64,000 nt of DNA from an uncultured Saprospiraceae bacterium (GTDB lineage Bacteria > Bacteroidota > Bacteroidia > Chitinophagales > Saprospiraceae): the NCBI GenBank assembly GCA_937959115.1, contig CALGAW010000022.1, positions 144,924 through 208,923 on the forward strand, read 5' to 3'. Both the position numbers and the translations under genes were made by a program. The notes beneath the pieces were generated by a model. That model was not told the DNA's origin and searched no databases. It was given only the letters and a program-made list of their open reading frames with translations. Below are positions 37,227 through 45,299 of the stretch, one piece after another; the stretch's first letter is position 1, and each line of letters opens with the position of its first letter.

Positions 37227-38414
37227 ATGGATGAGCAACCCGACTTAAAAATACTAGAAAAGTGGCGCCTCATCCTAGGCGGAGACCAAGCAGACGGCAC
37301 AGATCACCAGCTTTCAGAAGGCCTACAAGGTTTAGATGATGCCCTATCAGCGCTATACGATTTTGAACAAACCAACAAATTCGATTACGGTAAAGAAAAA
37401 GAAAAGGGTGGACAAGGAAAATCAAGCCCAAGCATTGCTCGATGGCTAGGCGATATCCGAAAATTTTTCCCGCAATCTGTTGTGAAAGTCATGCAGAATG
37501 ATGCCATGAAGCACAAAGCACTCAAGCGAAAACTGATGTTCGAACCCGAGATCTTAGAACAAGCAGAAGCCGATGTGCACCTAGTCGCCACCTTAATGGA
37601 ACTAGGCAAGCTCATTCCCAGCAAAACCAAGGATACTGCAAGGCGTGTTGTGCAAAAAGTAGTGGATGAACTCATAGGAAAACTAGAACAAAAAGTAGTC
37701 TCTGCAGTCAGTGGCGCTCTCGATAAATCAGGTATCAACCGCCGCCCGACCTATCGAGAAATCAATTGGAATGCCACCATTCGCAAAAATTTAAAACACT
37801 ACCAACCCAAATATAAAACGATCATCCCAGAAACGAGGATTGGCTATGGCAGAAAGTCACGCAAGTCATTAAAAGACATTGTCCTGTGCCTAGACCAAAG
37901 TGGTTCAATGGGCACATCTGTAGTCTATTCAGGAATTTTTGGCGCCGTGTTGGCTTCCATACCCAATGTCAGCACAAAGATGCTAGTATTTGATACACAG
38001 GTAGCGGACTTGACGGAGGACCTGCAAGACCCAGTAGATTTATTATTCGGTGTGCAGTTAGGTGGTGGCACAGATATCAATTTAGCACTACAACATTGCC
38101 AAGCAGCTATCACAAAACCAGCAGATACTATTTTGGTTCTAATCACGGACTTGTATGAAGGCGGCAACCAACGAGAAATGCTTCGCCGAGCTAGCGAACT
38201 AGTAGCATCGGGCGTACAAGTCATCTGCCTACTAGCCTTAAACGATGACGGAAGTCCGTCTTACGATAAAAGCGTTGCGGGTCATTTTGCAAAGATGGGA
38301 ATCCCAGTATTCGCATGCACTCCAGACGTATTTCCAGACCTAATGTCAGCTGCAATCAAAAAAGAAGACATCAGCAAATGGGCCGGAGACCGAGATATTG
38401 TAGTGCAAGGATAA
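37227..38414 (+). CDS. VWA domain-containing protein (YehP-like)
   Basis: 395 residues from the ATG at 37227, two bases after the DUF5682 stop. The C-terminal half is a von Willebrand A domain with a complete MIDAS: DQSGS (Asp223, Ser225, Ser227), the Thr in GGGTDIN and the Asp in LITDLYEGG. The N-terminal half is helical and charged, with a Gly/Lys-rich stretch near residue 55-66. It is the likely partner of the MoxR ATPase. Fifth and last gene of the cluster. Confidence 0.93.
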   Translation: MDEQPDLKILEKWRLILGGDQADGTDHQLSEGLQGLDDALSALYDFEQTNKFDYGKEKEKGGQGKSSPSIARWLGDIRKFFPQSVVKVMQNDAMKHKALKRKLMFEPEILEQAEADVHLVATLMELGKLIPSKTKDTARRVVQKVVDELIGKLEQKVVSAVSGALDKSGINRRPTYREINWNATIRKNLKHYQPKYKTIIPETRIGYGRKSRKSLKDIVLCLDQSGSMGTSVVYSGIFGAVLASIPNVSTKMLVFDTQVADLTEDLQDPVDLLFGVQLGGGTDINLALQHCQAAITKPADTILVLITDLYEGGNQREMLRRASELVASGVQVICLLALNDDGSPSYDKSVAGHFAKMGIPVFACTPDVFPDLMSAAIKKEDISKWAGDRDIVVQG

Positions 38415-38621
38415 AAGAAAAAATGCAGAATTAGATGGAAAGGATTTATTAGATAAATAGGATTTAAATGATTGATTGTACTATGAATAGATTAACCTAT
38501 CTAATGTAAAACTCAAAGGGATTTCGCTTCAAAGATCTTCTAGAAACCAGTCACTTGGTTTCACGATTCCAATCAAAGATTCGGAAATTAAGATCCTACA
38601 AATCTTAATCCTGCATTCCTC

Positions 38622-38659
38622 AAAAAACAAAAAGAGGCTGTCAAATCAATGACAACCTC
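38622..38659 (-). terminator. Rho-independent terminator of glnA
   Basis: A 10-bp stem GAGGCTGTCA (38634-38643) with TGACAACCTC (38650-38659, one mismatch) is followed on the minus strand by a T-rich run (complement of 38622-38633). It stands 25 bases after the glnA stop. Its arm GAGGCTGTC recurs in the hairpin at 63861-63895. Confidence 0.8.
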
Positions 38660-38684
38660 CAACTTCTATTTAGGTTTGTTTCTT

Positions 38685-39701
38685 TTATACAGTAACCCCA
38701 GCCGACTTCACCGTCTTCACCACTCTACCCGCAACAAGATAAGGATCTGCATTAGAAGCCGGTCTTCTATCTTCCAAATACCCTTTCCAGTTTTTAGCTG
38801 TAGAAACAGGAATACGAATCGAAGCACCTCTATCACTCACGCCGTAGCTAAACTCATCAATGGATTGTGTTTCGTGCAAACCAGTCAGTCGCTGTTCATT
38901 GCTTGAGCCGTAAACTGCGATGTGTTCTTTATGCAATGGTCTAAAACTTTCACAAATAGCAGTAAACATTTCTTTACCACCTTGTTCTCTCATTTCGGCA
39001 TTAGAGAAGTTGCAATGCATACCCGAGCCGTTCCAATCGCCCTTCACAGGTTTCGGATGTAAATTAATGGTTACACCATATTCTTCTGAAATGCGCTCTA
39101 GCAGATATCGAGTGACAATCACATCATCGCCTGCTGTTTTAGCACCTTTCGAAAACACTTGATATTCCCATTGCCCAAGCATTACTTCGGCATTGATTCC
39201 TGTTAAGTCAATTCCAGCATCCAAGCAAATATCTAAATGCTCTTCTACCATTTCTCGTCCTGATACTTTTCCATTTCCTACCGCACAATAGTATGGACCT
39301 TGTGGTTCTGGAAAGCCACCTTCTGGAAAACCGATTGGCCGTCCATTATATTCAATGACATATTCTTGTTCAAATCCGAACCAAAAATCTTTATCGTCAT
39401 CTTCAATCTTAGCTCTTGTATTTGATTCGTGTGGTGTACCGTCTGGGTTGAAGACTTCACACACAACCAAGTAGGCATTTCTTCTACCTGGATCAGGATA
39501 AACTGCAACAGGGCGCAACAAGCAATCTGAAAAATTACCTTCAGCCTGTTGAGTAGAACTCCCATCGAAAGACCATTCCGGTAGAACATCTACCTCACAG
39601 TTATATTTATCCAATCTTATTACTTTGGTTTTACTTCTCAAGTTGGGTTCAGGCTTGTATCCATCCATCCAGATGTATTCAAATTTTAATGCTGTTGCCA
39701 T
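38685..39701 (-). CDS. glnA: Glutamine synthetase, type II (eukaryote-like)
   Basis: 338 residues, the short GSII form, as in many Bacteroidota and in eukaryotes; bacterial GSI would be about 450-470 and GSIII about 700. Motifs are FDGSSTQQAEG, the metal/glutamate-site FGFEQEYV, the GDWNGSGMH segment, and NEQRLTGLHET with RGASIRIP near the C-terminus. It makes glutamine from glutamate, ammonia and ATP in the cytoplasm. A -7 box lies 53 bases upstream and a terminator 25 bases downstream, so it is a single-gene unit. No adenylylation site is expected in this class. Confidence 0.96.
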   Translation of the reverse strand: MATALKFEYIWMDGYKPEPNLRSKTKVIRLDKYNCEVDVLPEWSFDGSSTQQAEGNFSDCLLRPVAVYPDPGRRNAYLVVCEVFNPDGTPHESNTRAKIEDDDKDFWFGFEQEYVIEYNGRPIGFPEGGFPEPQGPYYCAVGNGKVSGREMVEEHLDICLDAGIDLTGINAEVMLGQWEYQVFSKGAKTAGDDVIVTRYLLERISEEYGVTINLHPKPVKGDWNGSGMHCNFSNAEMREQGGKEMFTAICESFRPLHKEHIAVYGSSNEQRLTGLHETQSIDEFSYGVSDRGASIRIPVSTAKNWKGYLEDRRPASNADPYLVAGRVVKTVKSAGVTV

Positions 39702-40030
39702 TTTTTCTTTAATTAATAGGTGAAATAGTTAGAATTCAAATTAATTACCTGTACAAATATAAGACGCATTATTTAAAGATGCCAGATATTTTTCAAAAAT
39801 TTCTACCATTTTCCATAAAAATCAGCTCAAAACTCGAATATTTTTCAAAAATTAATTAATAATATACAAAAGAGCAGTGTTTTACTTAATAAAAACATAA
39901 AAGATGGCATTCTGCTTGCATATAGATAAATGAAAAATGAAACCAAAATCGAATAAGGTCGTTTAAATCAATAATTACGCAAGTAAAATTTTATTCAGCC
40001 TCATTCATAATTTTCTTAAATGCTTGAAAG
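39702..40030. other. 330-base intergenic region upstream of glnA and the small secreted protein gene
   Basis: This divergent gap is AT-rich. The only element I can name is the minus-strand -7 box TATATTTG (complement of 39754-39761) for glnA. The rest holds no convincing gene or palindrome. Confidence 0.5.
39754..39761 (-). promoter_or_regulatory. Putative -7 box TATATTTG of glnA
   Basis: On the minus strand TATATTTG matches TAnnTTTG and lies 52 bases before the ATG, giving an ordinary leader. No clear -33 TTG or nitrogen-control site is seen. Confidence 0.45.
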
Positions 40031-40402
40031 ATGAGAAAAAGTTTAATCAAGGCATTATTATCAGGATTTGCAATACTATTAATTAGTTCCACCAGCATTA
40101 ATCCTATTATAGATCTAATAGACTTCAAGATTGTAACTGCAGAAAAGAAGGTGACAATCACTTGGGAAACCCAATTTGAACAAAATGTCAAAAACTACTA
40201 CATCGAAAGAGCCATTAATGATGGTGAGTATAAACGCCTTGGCACAGTAAATTCCAATGGCAACTCTACAGAATTAAGCAAATACAACTTTCGCGATCAG
40301 TTTTCCGAAGATTTTGCTGGCAAGGCAAAGTATAGACTTATGCTACAAGATACACAAGGACACTGTTCTAGATCCACCAGCAGGAGCATAACATTCAGAT
40401 AA
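40031..40402 (+). CDS. Small secreted protein with fibronectin-III-like domain
   Basis: 123 residues. The N-terminal hydrophobic stretch MRKSLIKALLSGFAILLISS is a signal peptide. The mature part has the pattern VTITWETQFEQNVKNYYIERA, the usual opening of FN3-like domains in Bacteroidota secreted proteins, ending with AKYRLMLQDTQG and a Ser/Arg-rich tail. Such a single domain without a catalytic or sorting part is short; it may be an isolated remnant of a larger T9SS protein or a genuine small protein. No partner gene is adjacent. Confidence 0.7.
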   Translation: MRKSLIKALLSGFAILLISSTSINPIIDLIDFKIVTAEKKVTITWETQFEQNVKNYYIERAINDGEYKRLGTVNSNGNSTELSKYNFRDQFSEDFAGKAKYRLMLQDTQGHCSRSTSRSITFR

Positions 40403-40432
40403 AGCAGTTTATTTAGGATAAAGAATTTGTTT

Positions 40433-40540
40433 GGGCGTATCCCTCCGTTACACTCCGGGTCGTGCTATTCGCTATTATGTGCTCATTACATTCCGCGCAT
40501 ACCGCTGCTATCACTTACGCACACCATTGCTATAGCCAAT
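40433..40540. repeat. GC-richer intergenic repeat-like element
   Basis: The stretch beginning GGGCGTATCCCTCCG and running through GGGTCGTGCTATTCGC and ACCGCTGCTATCACTTACGC is more GC-rich than its surroundings and contains no gene. Its wording is very like a dispersed intergenic repeat I know from many Bacteroidota genomes (GGGCGTTCCC...GGGTCGCGCT...CCGCTGCAATC). Only one copy lies in this window. Confidence 0.5.
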
Positions 40541-40606
40541 CAATAGCTTTTCCTTATGACTTGTTGGTTCAAAAAAATCCTGTATCCCACCAGCTAAACC
40601 CTAGAC

Positions 40607-42568
40607 TCATTTAACAATCAAAAATCGCTCCCCAGAAACACTGTCCTCAATCACCTCCTCAACCAACCCCAGTACCTCCTCACGAACCAACCCGTTCCTA
40701 GAAACCACCACAAAATCCAACTCGTATTGCCGTATAAAAGCTACTTGTGACGCACCAATCGAAACAAATGCCCCATCAGCCCGCTGCTGTTCAACAAACC
40801 GATAAAAAAGATTAGATGCCCGAGCCGCCCTATCCTTCTCAGTCACATTAGGAATGTCAAAATCACTTACCTGCAATGCAAGCGCACCATTTTCCATATA
40901 CGCCAGATAATACCCAAGCGTATAAGCCGCTGTTTGCTTGGAAAACGCAGACCGATAATCCTGCCCACCCTTTATCGCCGCACCAACCGTCAAACCCTCA
41001 TCAGCAAGAACGAACGCCTTGATTTTCATCAGATAGTCATCACTATAATGCTTTTGAGAAACAGGCGTAATATTTTTCTTTATTGCATGCGGCACTTGCT
41101 TCAGAAATATCGGGATTAACAAGAGACCAACGCCTAGATAATACCAAGCACGGACTTTCTGATTCCCATCGTTCTCAAAACTCAAACAACGGATCACCGC
41201 CCAGATAAGACAACAGTTCATCAAGGCATTCCCCATATTAAAAAACAATTGAGTCGCGTCTTTTTCCCCTTCAAATAAAGCATACGCCCCAGCACCGCTG
41301 ACCATAATACTAGAAACAAGGATGAAAAGCGATAAATTCCGAGTAAACAACCCCTTTTCTTTCCAAAGAAGAAATAAGCCAAGCAATAACAACGGTAGAT
41401 AAGAGACCAACTCCCGCAATAAATGCTGTACAAGGAGCAGAGCTATGTGAAATGGGTGCTCCATCAACTTAGAAAGCACACCGCTTGTCAGACTACCTGA
41501 ACCAGCGTTCGCCCGTATATTAAACTGTCCAGTCTCAAGAAATTTGTAAAACACAAAAACAAAAAAGACCATAGAAATTAGTATCCCCGCAGATTCAAGG
41601 ACATTCCGCTTATACTTTGCTCGAAAAAACTGAACACCCAAATACAAGAACGCACCACCCATAACGGCAGGAGCCACCACAACAGTAGCAAGAACAAGCC
41701 CCGACAATAAAATCATGGAAAACTGCGGCTTTTCCTGATCAAACATTAGTAAACACCCTAAAATAAACGGATAATACACACACATCTTAACTCGATGCGT
41801 GAAAATAGGCAAACTAAAATCCAGCACCCCAAATTGATTGAATACAGAGAAGTGGACACCAGCCAAAAACAAAAATGAAGCACTTAGTAAAAAATGATAC
41901 CATTTGACCGATTGATACCGCTCCCACAAAGCCATTATTCCAGTAAATGCGATAAAATGATACAAGGGAGTCACCATCAAAACAAACTTCTCAGCAGTCA
42001 GCCCACCGAAAATACTGTTGAGAGACACCGTCGTCCACATTTCTAGATAGTGATAAGGTTTCGGACCATGGTAGGCAGCATCCAATTCATTGTAGAAGTG
42101 ATAGTAGTTTTCCTCCCCACTCACACCAAGATAATGGCTTCTCAATACATTAATCAGATAATCGTTTGGAGCCATTGCTGAACCAGCAGGAATATGATAA
42201 GGAAAACCGTCAAATTGAATAAGTGTAAAGAAAGACCAACTAAAAACGAATAACGAGCCAAACAACAATCCACCAATTGCCAATCTCCTAGAACTGGTAG
42301 CAGGCCTCGCCATGTGCACAGGATAATTACGCCGTTCTAAAACAGAAAAACAAGCAAGCAACAAAAACCCTAGCATCACCGTTTTTCCTCCTGTTTTTAC
42401 AAGGGCAAAACAAGTACTCAGCAACAAAGTCCCAATAAACAAAGAGAAAAATAACTCCCTAAACGTGATTTCAGAGCGCTTAGCGAATTGTCGACCAATT
42501 GAAATAAAAACCAAGCAAACAATGCCTAATTGGATGAAATTTATAAGATATATGCTCAGCCCACTCAT
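40607..42568 (-). CDS. Polytopic membrane protein, GT-C-like, end of surface-glycan operon
   Basis: 653 residues. Roughly a dozen hydrophobic helices fill residues 5-490, then a soluble C-terminal part of about 150 residues. The extended loop after the third helix (FDGFPYHIPAGS...) with Asp and His near the membrane is what GT-C glycosyltransferases show, but the fingerprint is not certain. It starts eight bases after the GT2 gene stop and is the last gene of the glf-methyltransferase-GT2 operon, so a role in adding or flipping a lipid-linked glycan is likely by context. Confidence 0.82.
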   Translation of the reverse strand: MSGLSIYLINFIQLGIVCLVFISIGRQFAKRSEITFRELFFSLFIGTLLLSTCFALVKTGGKTVMLGFLLLACFSVLERRNYPVHMARPATSSRRLAIGGLLFGSLFVFSWSFFTLIQFDGFPYHIPAGSAMAPNDYLINVLRSHYLGVSGEENYYHFYNELDAAYHGPKPYHYLEMWTTVSLNSIFGGLTAEKFVLMVTPLYHFIAFTGIMALWERYQSVKWYHFLLSASFLFLAGVHFSVFNQFGVLDFSLPIFTHRVKMCVYYPFILGCLLMFDQEKPQFSMILLSGLVLATVVVAPAVMGGAFLYLGVQFFRAKYKRNVLESAGILISMVFFVFVFYKFLETGQFNIRANAGSGSLTSGVLSKLMEHPFHIALLLVQHLLRELVSYLPLLLLGLFLLWKEKGLFTRNLSLFILVSSIMVSGAGAYALFEGEKDATQLFFNMGNALMNCCLIWAVIRCLSFENDGNQKVRAWYYLGVGLLLIPIFLKQVPHAIKKNITPVSQKHYSDDYLMKIKAFVLADEGLTVGAAIKGGQDYRSAFSKQTAAYTLGYYLAYMENGALALQVSDFDIPNVTEKDRAARASNLFYRFVEQQRADGAFVSIGASQVAFIRQYELDFVVVSRNGLVREEVLGLVEEVIEDSVSGERFLIVK

Positions 42569-42576
42569 TATCCCAG

Positions 42577-43287
42577 TTACTTCGAAGCGCTAGAACGCGC
42601 AAACGAAATCGTCTCTTTAAATGATCGAAACGCCACTTTAAGCAACTTCATTCGTTGTATAGAAACGGTTCCAGTTGCTCGGAAACTAGTTGGAACATGA
42701 AAATCCTTGATCTTCATTTTTTTGCGAATCGCCATCCCAGAGATGATGACATTGGGAGCAAACGTATCTTCAGGAATTGCCTCAAAAATTGCCGAAAACG
42801 TAGCACGATTCATCAATCGGTAAGGAACATTCATATCTGAGATTCCTCTCCCATAAAACAGATGCACACATTTTTTGGCAATAAAACTCACTACCCTTCT
42901 AGGCAATGGCACCTTAAAGTTAAACTTACGACGACCAATCACAAAATCATAATTCTGTCGTTCTTTCCATAGTTGTTCAAAGTATTCTCCACGCATCTCA
43001 TTGTCTGAATCTACCTGGAACACAAAGTCAGAATCCGCTTCACGATAACCCTTTAAAATAGTAGGCCCATGACCAGAATTAGGCTTATCTATAATTGTTA
43101 ACTCTGGATAAGTAGCCGCAATGGCTTTGAGCTTTTCAACTGTAGCATCTTTCGATCCGTCATTGTAAGCTTTCAGCTCAAAATCAATCTTTAATCCACG
43201 TAATGTGGTTGCCCAATCCTCGATGACTGTTTGTATGATCTCCTCTTCATTGTACACTGGGATCACTACCGTTAATTCCTTCGCCAT
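42577..43287 (-). CDS. Glycosyltransferase family 2
   Basis: 236 residues, GT-A fold. The opening VVIPVYNEEEIIQTVI and the NDGSKDAT loop bind the nucleotide sugar; the metal-binding acidic motif is QVDSDNEM (residues about 90-97). Ends with RFRS/KET helical tail; no membrane helix, unlike dolichol-phosphate-mannose synthases with C-terminal anchors. Probably transfers a sugar to a lipid carrier or growing glycan on the cytoplasmic side. It lies two bases from the methyltransferase stop. Confidence 0.92.
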   Translation of the reverse strand: MAKELTVVIPVYNEEEIIQTVIEDWATTLRGLKIDFELKAYNDGSKDATVEKLKAIAATYPELTIIDKPNSGHGPTILKGYREADSDFVFQVDSDNEMRGEYFEQLWKERQNYDFVIGRRKFNFKVPLPRRVVSFIAKKCVHLFYGRGISDMNVPYRLMNRATFSAIFEAIPEDTFAPNVIISGMAIRKKMKIKDFHVPTSFRATGTVSIQRMKLLKVAFRSFKETISFARSSASK

Positions 43288-43289
43288 AG

Positions 43290-43958
43290 TCAGTTCTTTT
43301 TGAGTTTACATACAATGATTTGATGCATTAACCAAATGGTATCATAACTCAAAATCTGATAATGCTTTCCTAGTAAACCAAGGATATCCTCCTTGCTAAA
43401 ATCTTGGACATGCCACTCAGAAAGAGAAGCCTCAATCCCTTTAAAAAACAAGTTAAACAGCCGAAGCCTGACCAGCCATTTCTTAATATTGTTTTTATGC
43501 TTTTCAATTGGGACAGTGATGATCACAATCGTGTCTTTCCCTGTTGATTTAGCAAGGTTGTCAACCGCCGCCTCGGCATTGGGGATATGTTCAAGCGTTT
43601 CACTGCAAACGAGATAAGCAGGTGGCGTTTCAAAAGGATATGGCCCGCTGGTGATGTCATGCTCGCCAAGCACAGCAGATTCAGGAAGATTTTCCTTCGC
43701 ATCTTTCAATGCCTTAGAAGAGATATCAAGGCCTATTAACTGAAAACCCTTATGTTGAGCACTCAAAAAACCAAGGAGATTTCCTTCCTCACAACCAATT
43801 TCAGCCATCGTGTCACCTGTTGTTGGGAATTTGCTAATCGCAGCCGAAATTTTTTCTAAACGCTTTTTCTGTATGAATCCAGCAACTCCATTATAGGGAG
43901 TCGGATGTTTCTCATACATCTCATTATTCCAAGATTTTGAGCCGATTTCACTTCCCAT
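43290..43958 (-). CDS. Class I SAM-dependent methyltransferase
   Basis: 222 residues. Motif I is AEIGCEEGNLL (residues about 52-62), followed by the acidic LIGLDIS for the ribose hydroxyls and the SETLEHIPN motif. Within a glycan operon it probably methylates a sugar or lipid intermediate; the acceptor is unknown. Its start overlaps the end of glf by 11 bases, so translation is coupled. Confidence 0.92.
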   Translation of the reverse strand: MGSEIGSKSWNNEMYEKHPTPYNGVAGFIQKKRLEKISAAISKFPTTGDTMAEIGCEEGNLLGFLSAQHKGFQLIGLDISSKALKDAKENLPESAVLGEHDITSGPYPFETPPAYLVCSETLEHIPNAEAAVDNLAKSTGKDTIVIITVPIEKHKNNIKKWLVRLRLFNLFFKGIEASLSEWHVQDFSKEDILGLLGKHYQILSYDTIWLMHQIIVCKLKKN

Positions 43959-45066
43959 AAGTCTCCATTAGTTTTTCGAATTTCGTCATACTAGCTGCAA
44001 TTACCTGATGCATATCATAATATCTAAACTCAGCCAATCGACCAACAAAGGTCACGTTTTCTTCCGCTTTCGCTTGATCATTATAGGCTTGAAACATAGC
44101 AGTAGAGTCGGGATTCCGAATCGGATATATCGGATTTTTCCGACTGTCTGTATTCCCAGGATATTCTTTAAACGCAATCGATTTATCAAATTTCCGTTCA
44201 GGAGTAAACCATTTGTGCTCATGCATCCTAGTAAACGATTCACTCATATCCGTATAATTCATCACCGCATTGCCAATAATCTCTTTACCTCGAACCGCTT
44301 CAAAACGCAGTGTTCGATATGGAAGATATCCATTATTATAATTGAAATAATTGTCAATCGAACCAGTAAACACTAAGTGCTTAAAATTTTGTCTCCAACC
44401 AGCTCGATACAATTCAAAATCTTCCCCTAAACTAACATGAATATTCTTATGATCAAGCATTCGCTGAATCATCTCCGTATAACCGTTTACAGGAATACCC
44501 TGAAACTGATCATTGAAATAATTGTCATTATAATTGAATCGAATCGGCAATCGTTTTGCTGTAGAAATCGGTATTTCCGTTGGGTCAACACCCCAGTGTT
44601 TCGTGGTGTAATACTTGTAAAACGCTTCATACAACTCACGTCCCAAATTGTGGAGCACATATTCCTCAAAATTAGTTGGTTTCAGTTCCTTATCTCTTAT
44701 ACTGTCAATGTGTTTTTCAGCTTCGGCAGGTGTAAAGTCTTTACCAAAGAACTGATTCAAGGTATGCAGATTGATCGGCATGCCGTATACCCGATTCCCC
44801 GTTCTAGCCTTCACCCGATTCACATAATTATTAAACGCCGTAAACCGATTGACATATTCCCATATTTTTGTAGAATTAGTATGAAAGATATGTGGTCCAT
44901 ATTTGTGTACTTCCACTTGAGACTCCTCATCCTTATAAGAATAACAATTACCTCCAATGTGCGCGCGTCTATCCGTGAGTCTCACAGTATATCCGTGTTC
45001 AGCAGCAAGATTCGCAAACGTAACACCAGCAAGCCCACACCCTATAATAAGAAAGTCTGTTTTCAT
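43948..45066 (-). CDS. glf: UDP-galactopyranose mutase
   Basis: 372 residues, first gene of a four-gene operon. The FAD motif IIGCGLAGVTFA sits at residues 7-18 and GPHIFHT at about 57-63 is the family hallmark; KHWGVDPTEI and the Arg residues contacting UDP (LPIRFNYNDNYF) are present. The enzyme converts UDP-galactopyranose to UDP-galactofuranose with reduced FAD, so the surface glycan made by this operon probably contains galactofuranose. All key residues appear intact. Confidence 0.95.
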   Translation of the reverse strand: MKTDFLIIGCGLAGVTFANLAAEHGYTVRLTDRRAHIGGNCYSYKDEESQVEVHKYGPHIFHTNSTKIWEYVNRFTAFNNYVNRVKARTGNRVYGMPINLHTLNQFFGKDFTPAEAEKHIDSIRDKELKPTNFEEYVLHNLGRELYEAFYKYYTTKHWGVDPTEIPISTAKRLPIRFNYNDNYFNDQFQGIPVNGYTEMIQRMLDHKNIHVSLGEDFELYRAGWRQNFKHLVFTGSIDNYFNYNNGYLPYRTLRFEAVRGKEIIGNAVMNYTDMSESFTRMHEHKWFTPERKFDKSIAFKEYPGNTDSRKNPIYPIRNPDSTAMFQAYNDQAKAEENVTFVGRLAEFRYYDMHQVIAASMTKFEKLMETYGK

Positions 45067-45271
45067 TGGTTCATTGAAGATTTTAGTAGTACGCGTTAAA
45101 ACACATAGAGTAAACCACCAAAGGTAAGAAAAGTTTTATGTTTAAAGTTGATTTGTTAGCATATGGTTCCAAGCAAATTTGTTATGCTCAACAATCAATA
45201 ATAGCAACGTTTGTCACAATTCTTTTCCACAAAATAATATTGCAATACTAATCATTCATAATTAAATAAAT

Positions 45272-45279
45272 TATCTTTG
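45272..45279 (+). promoter_or_regulatory. Putative -7 box TATCTTTG of recN
   Basis: TATCTTTG fits TAnnTTTG and stands 20 bases before the recN ATG. No LexA-type palindrome is visible beside it. Confidence 0.5.
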
Positions 45280-45299
45280 CCGTTGCGAAAAGCAATACT

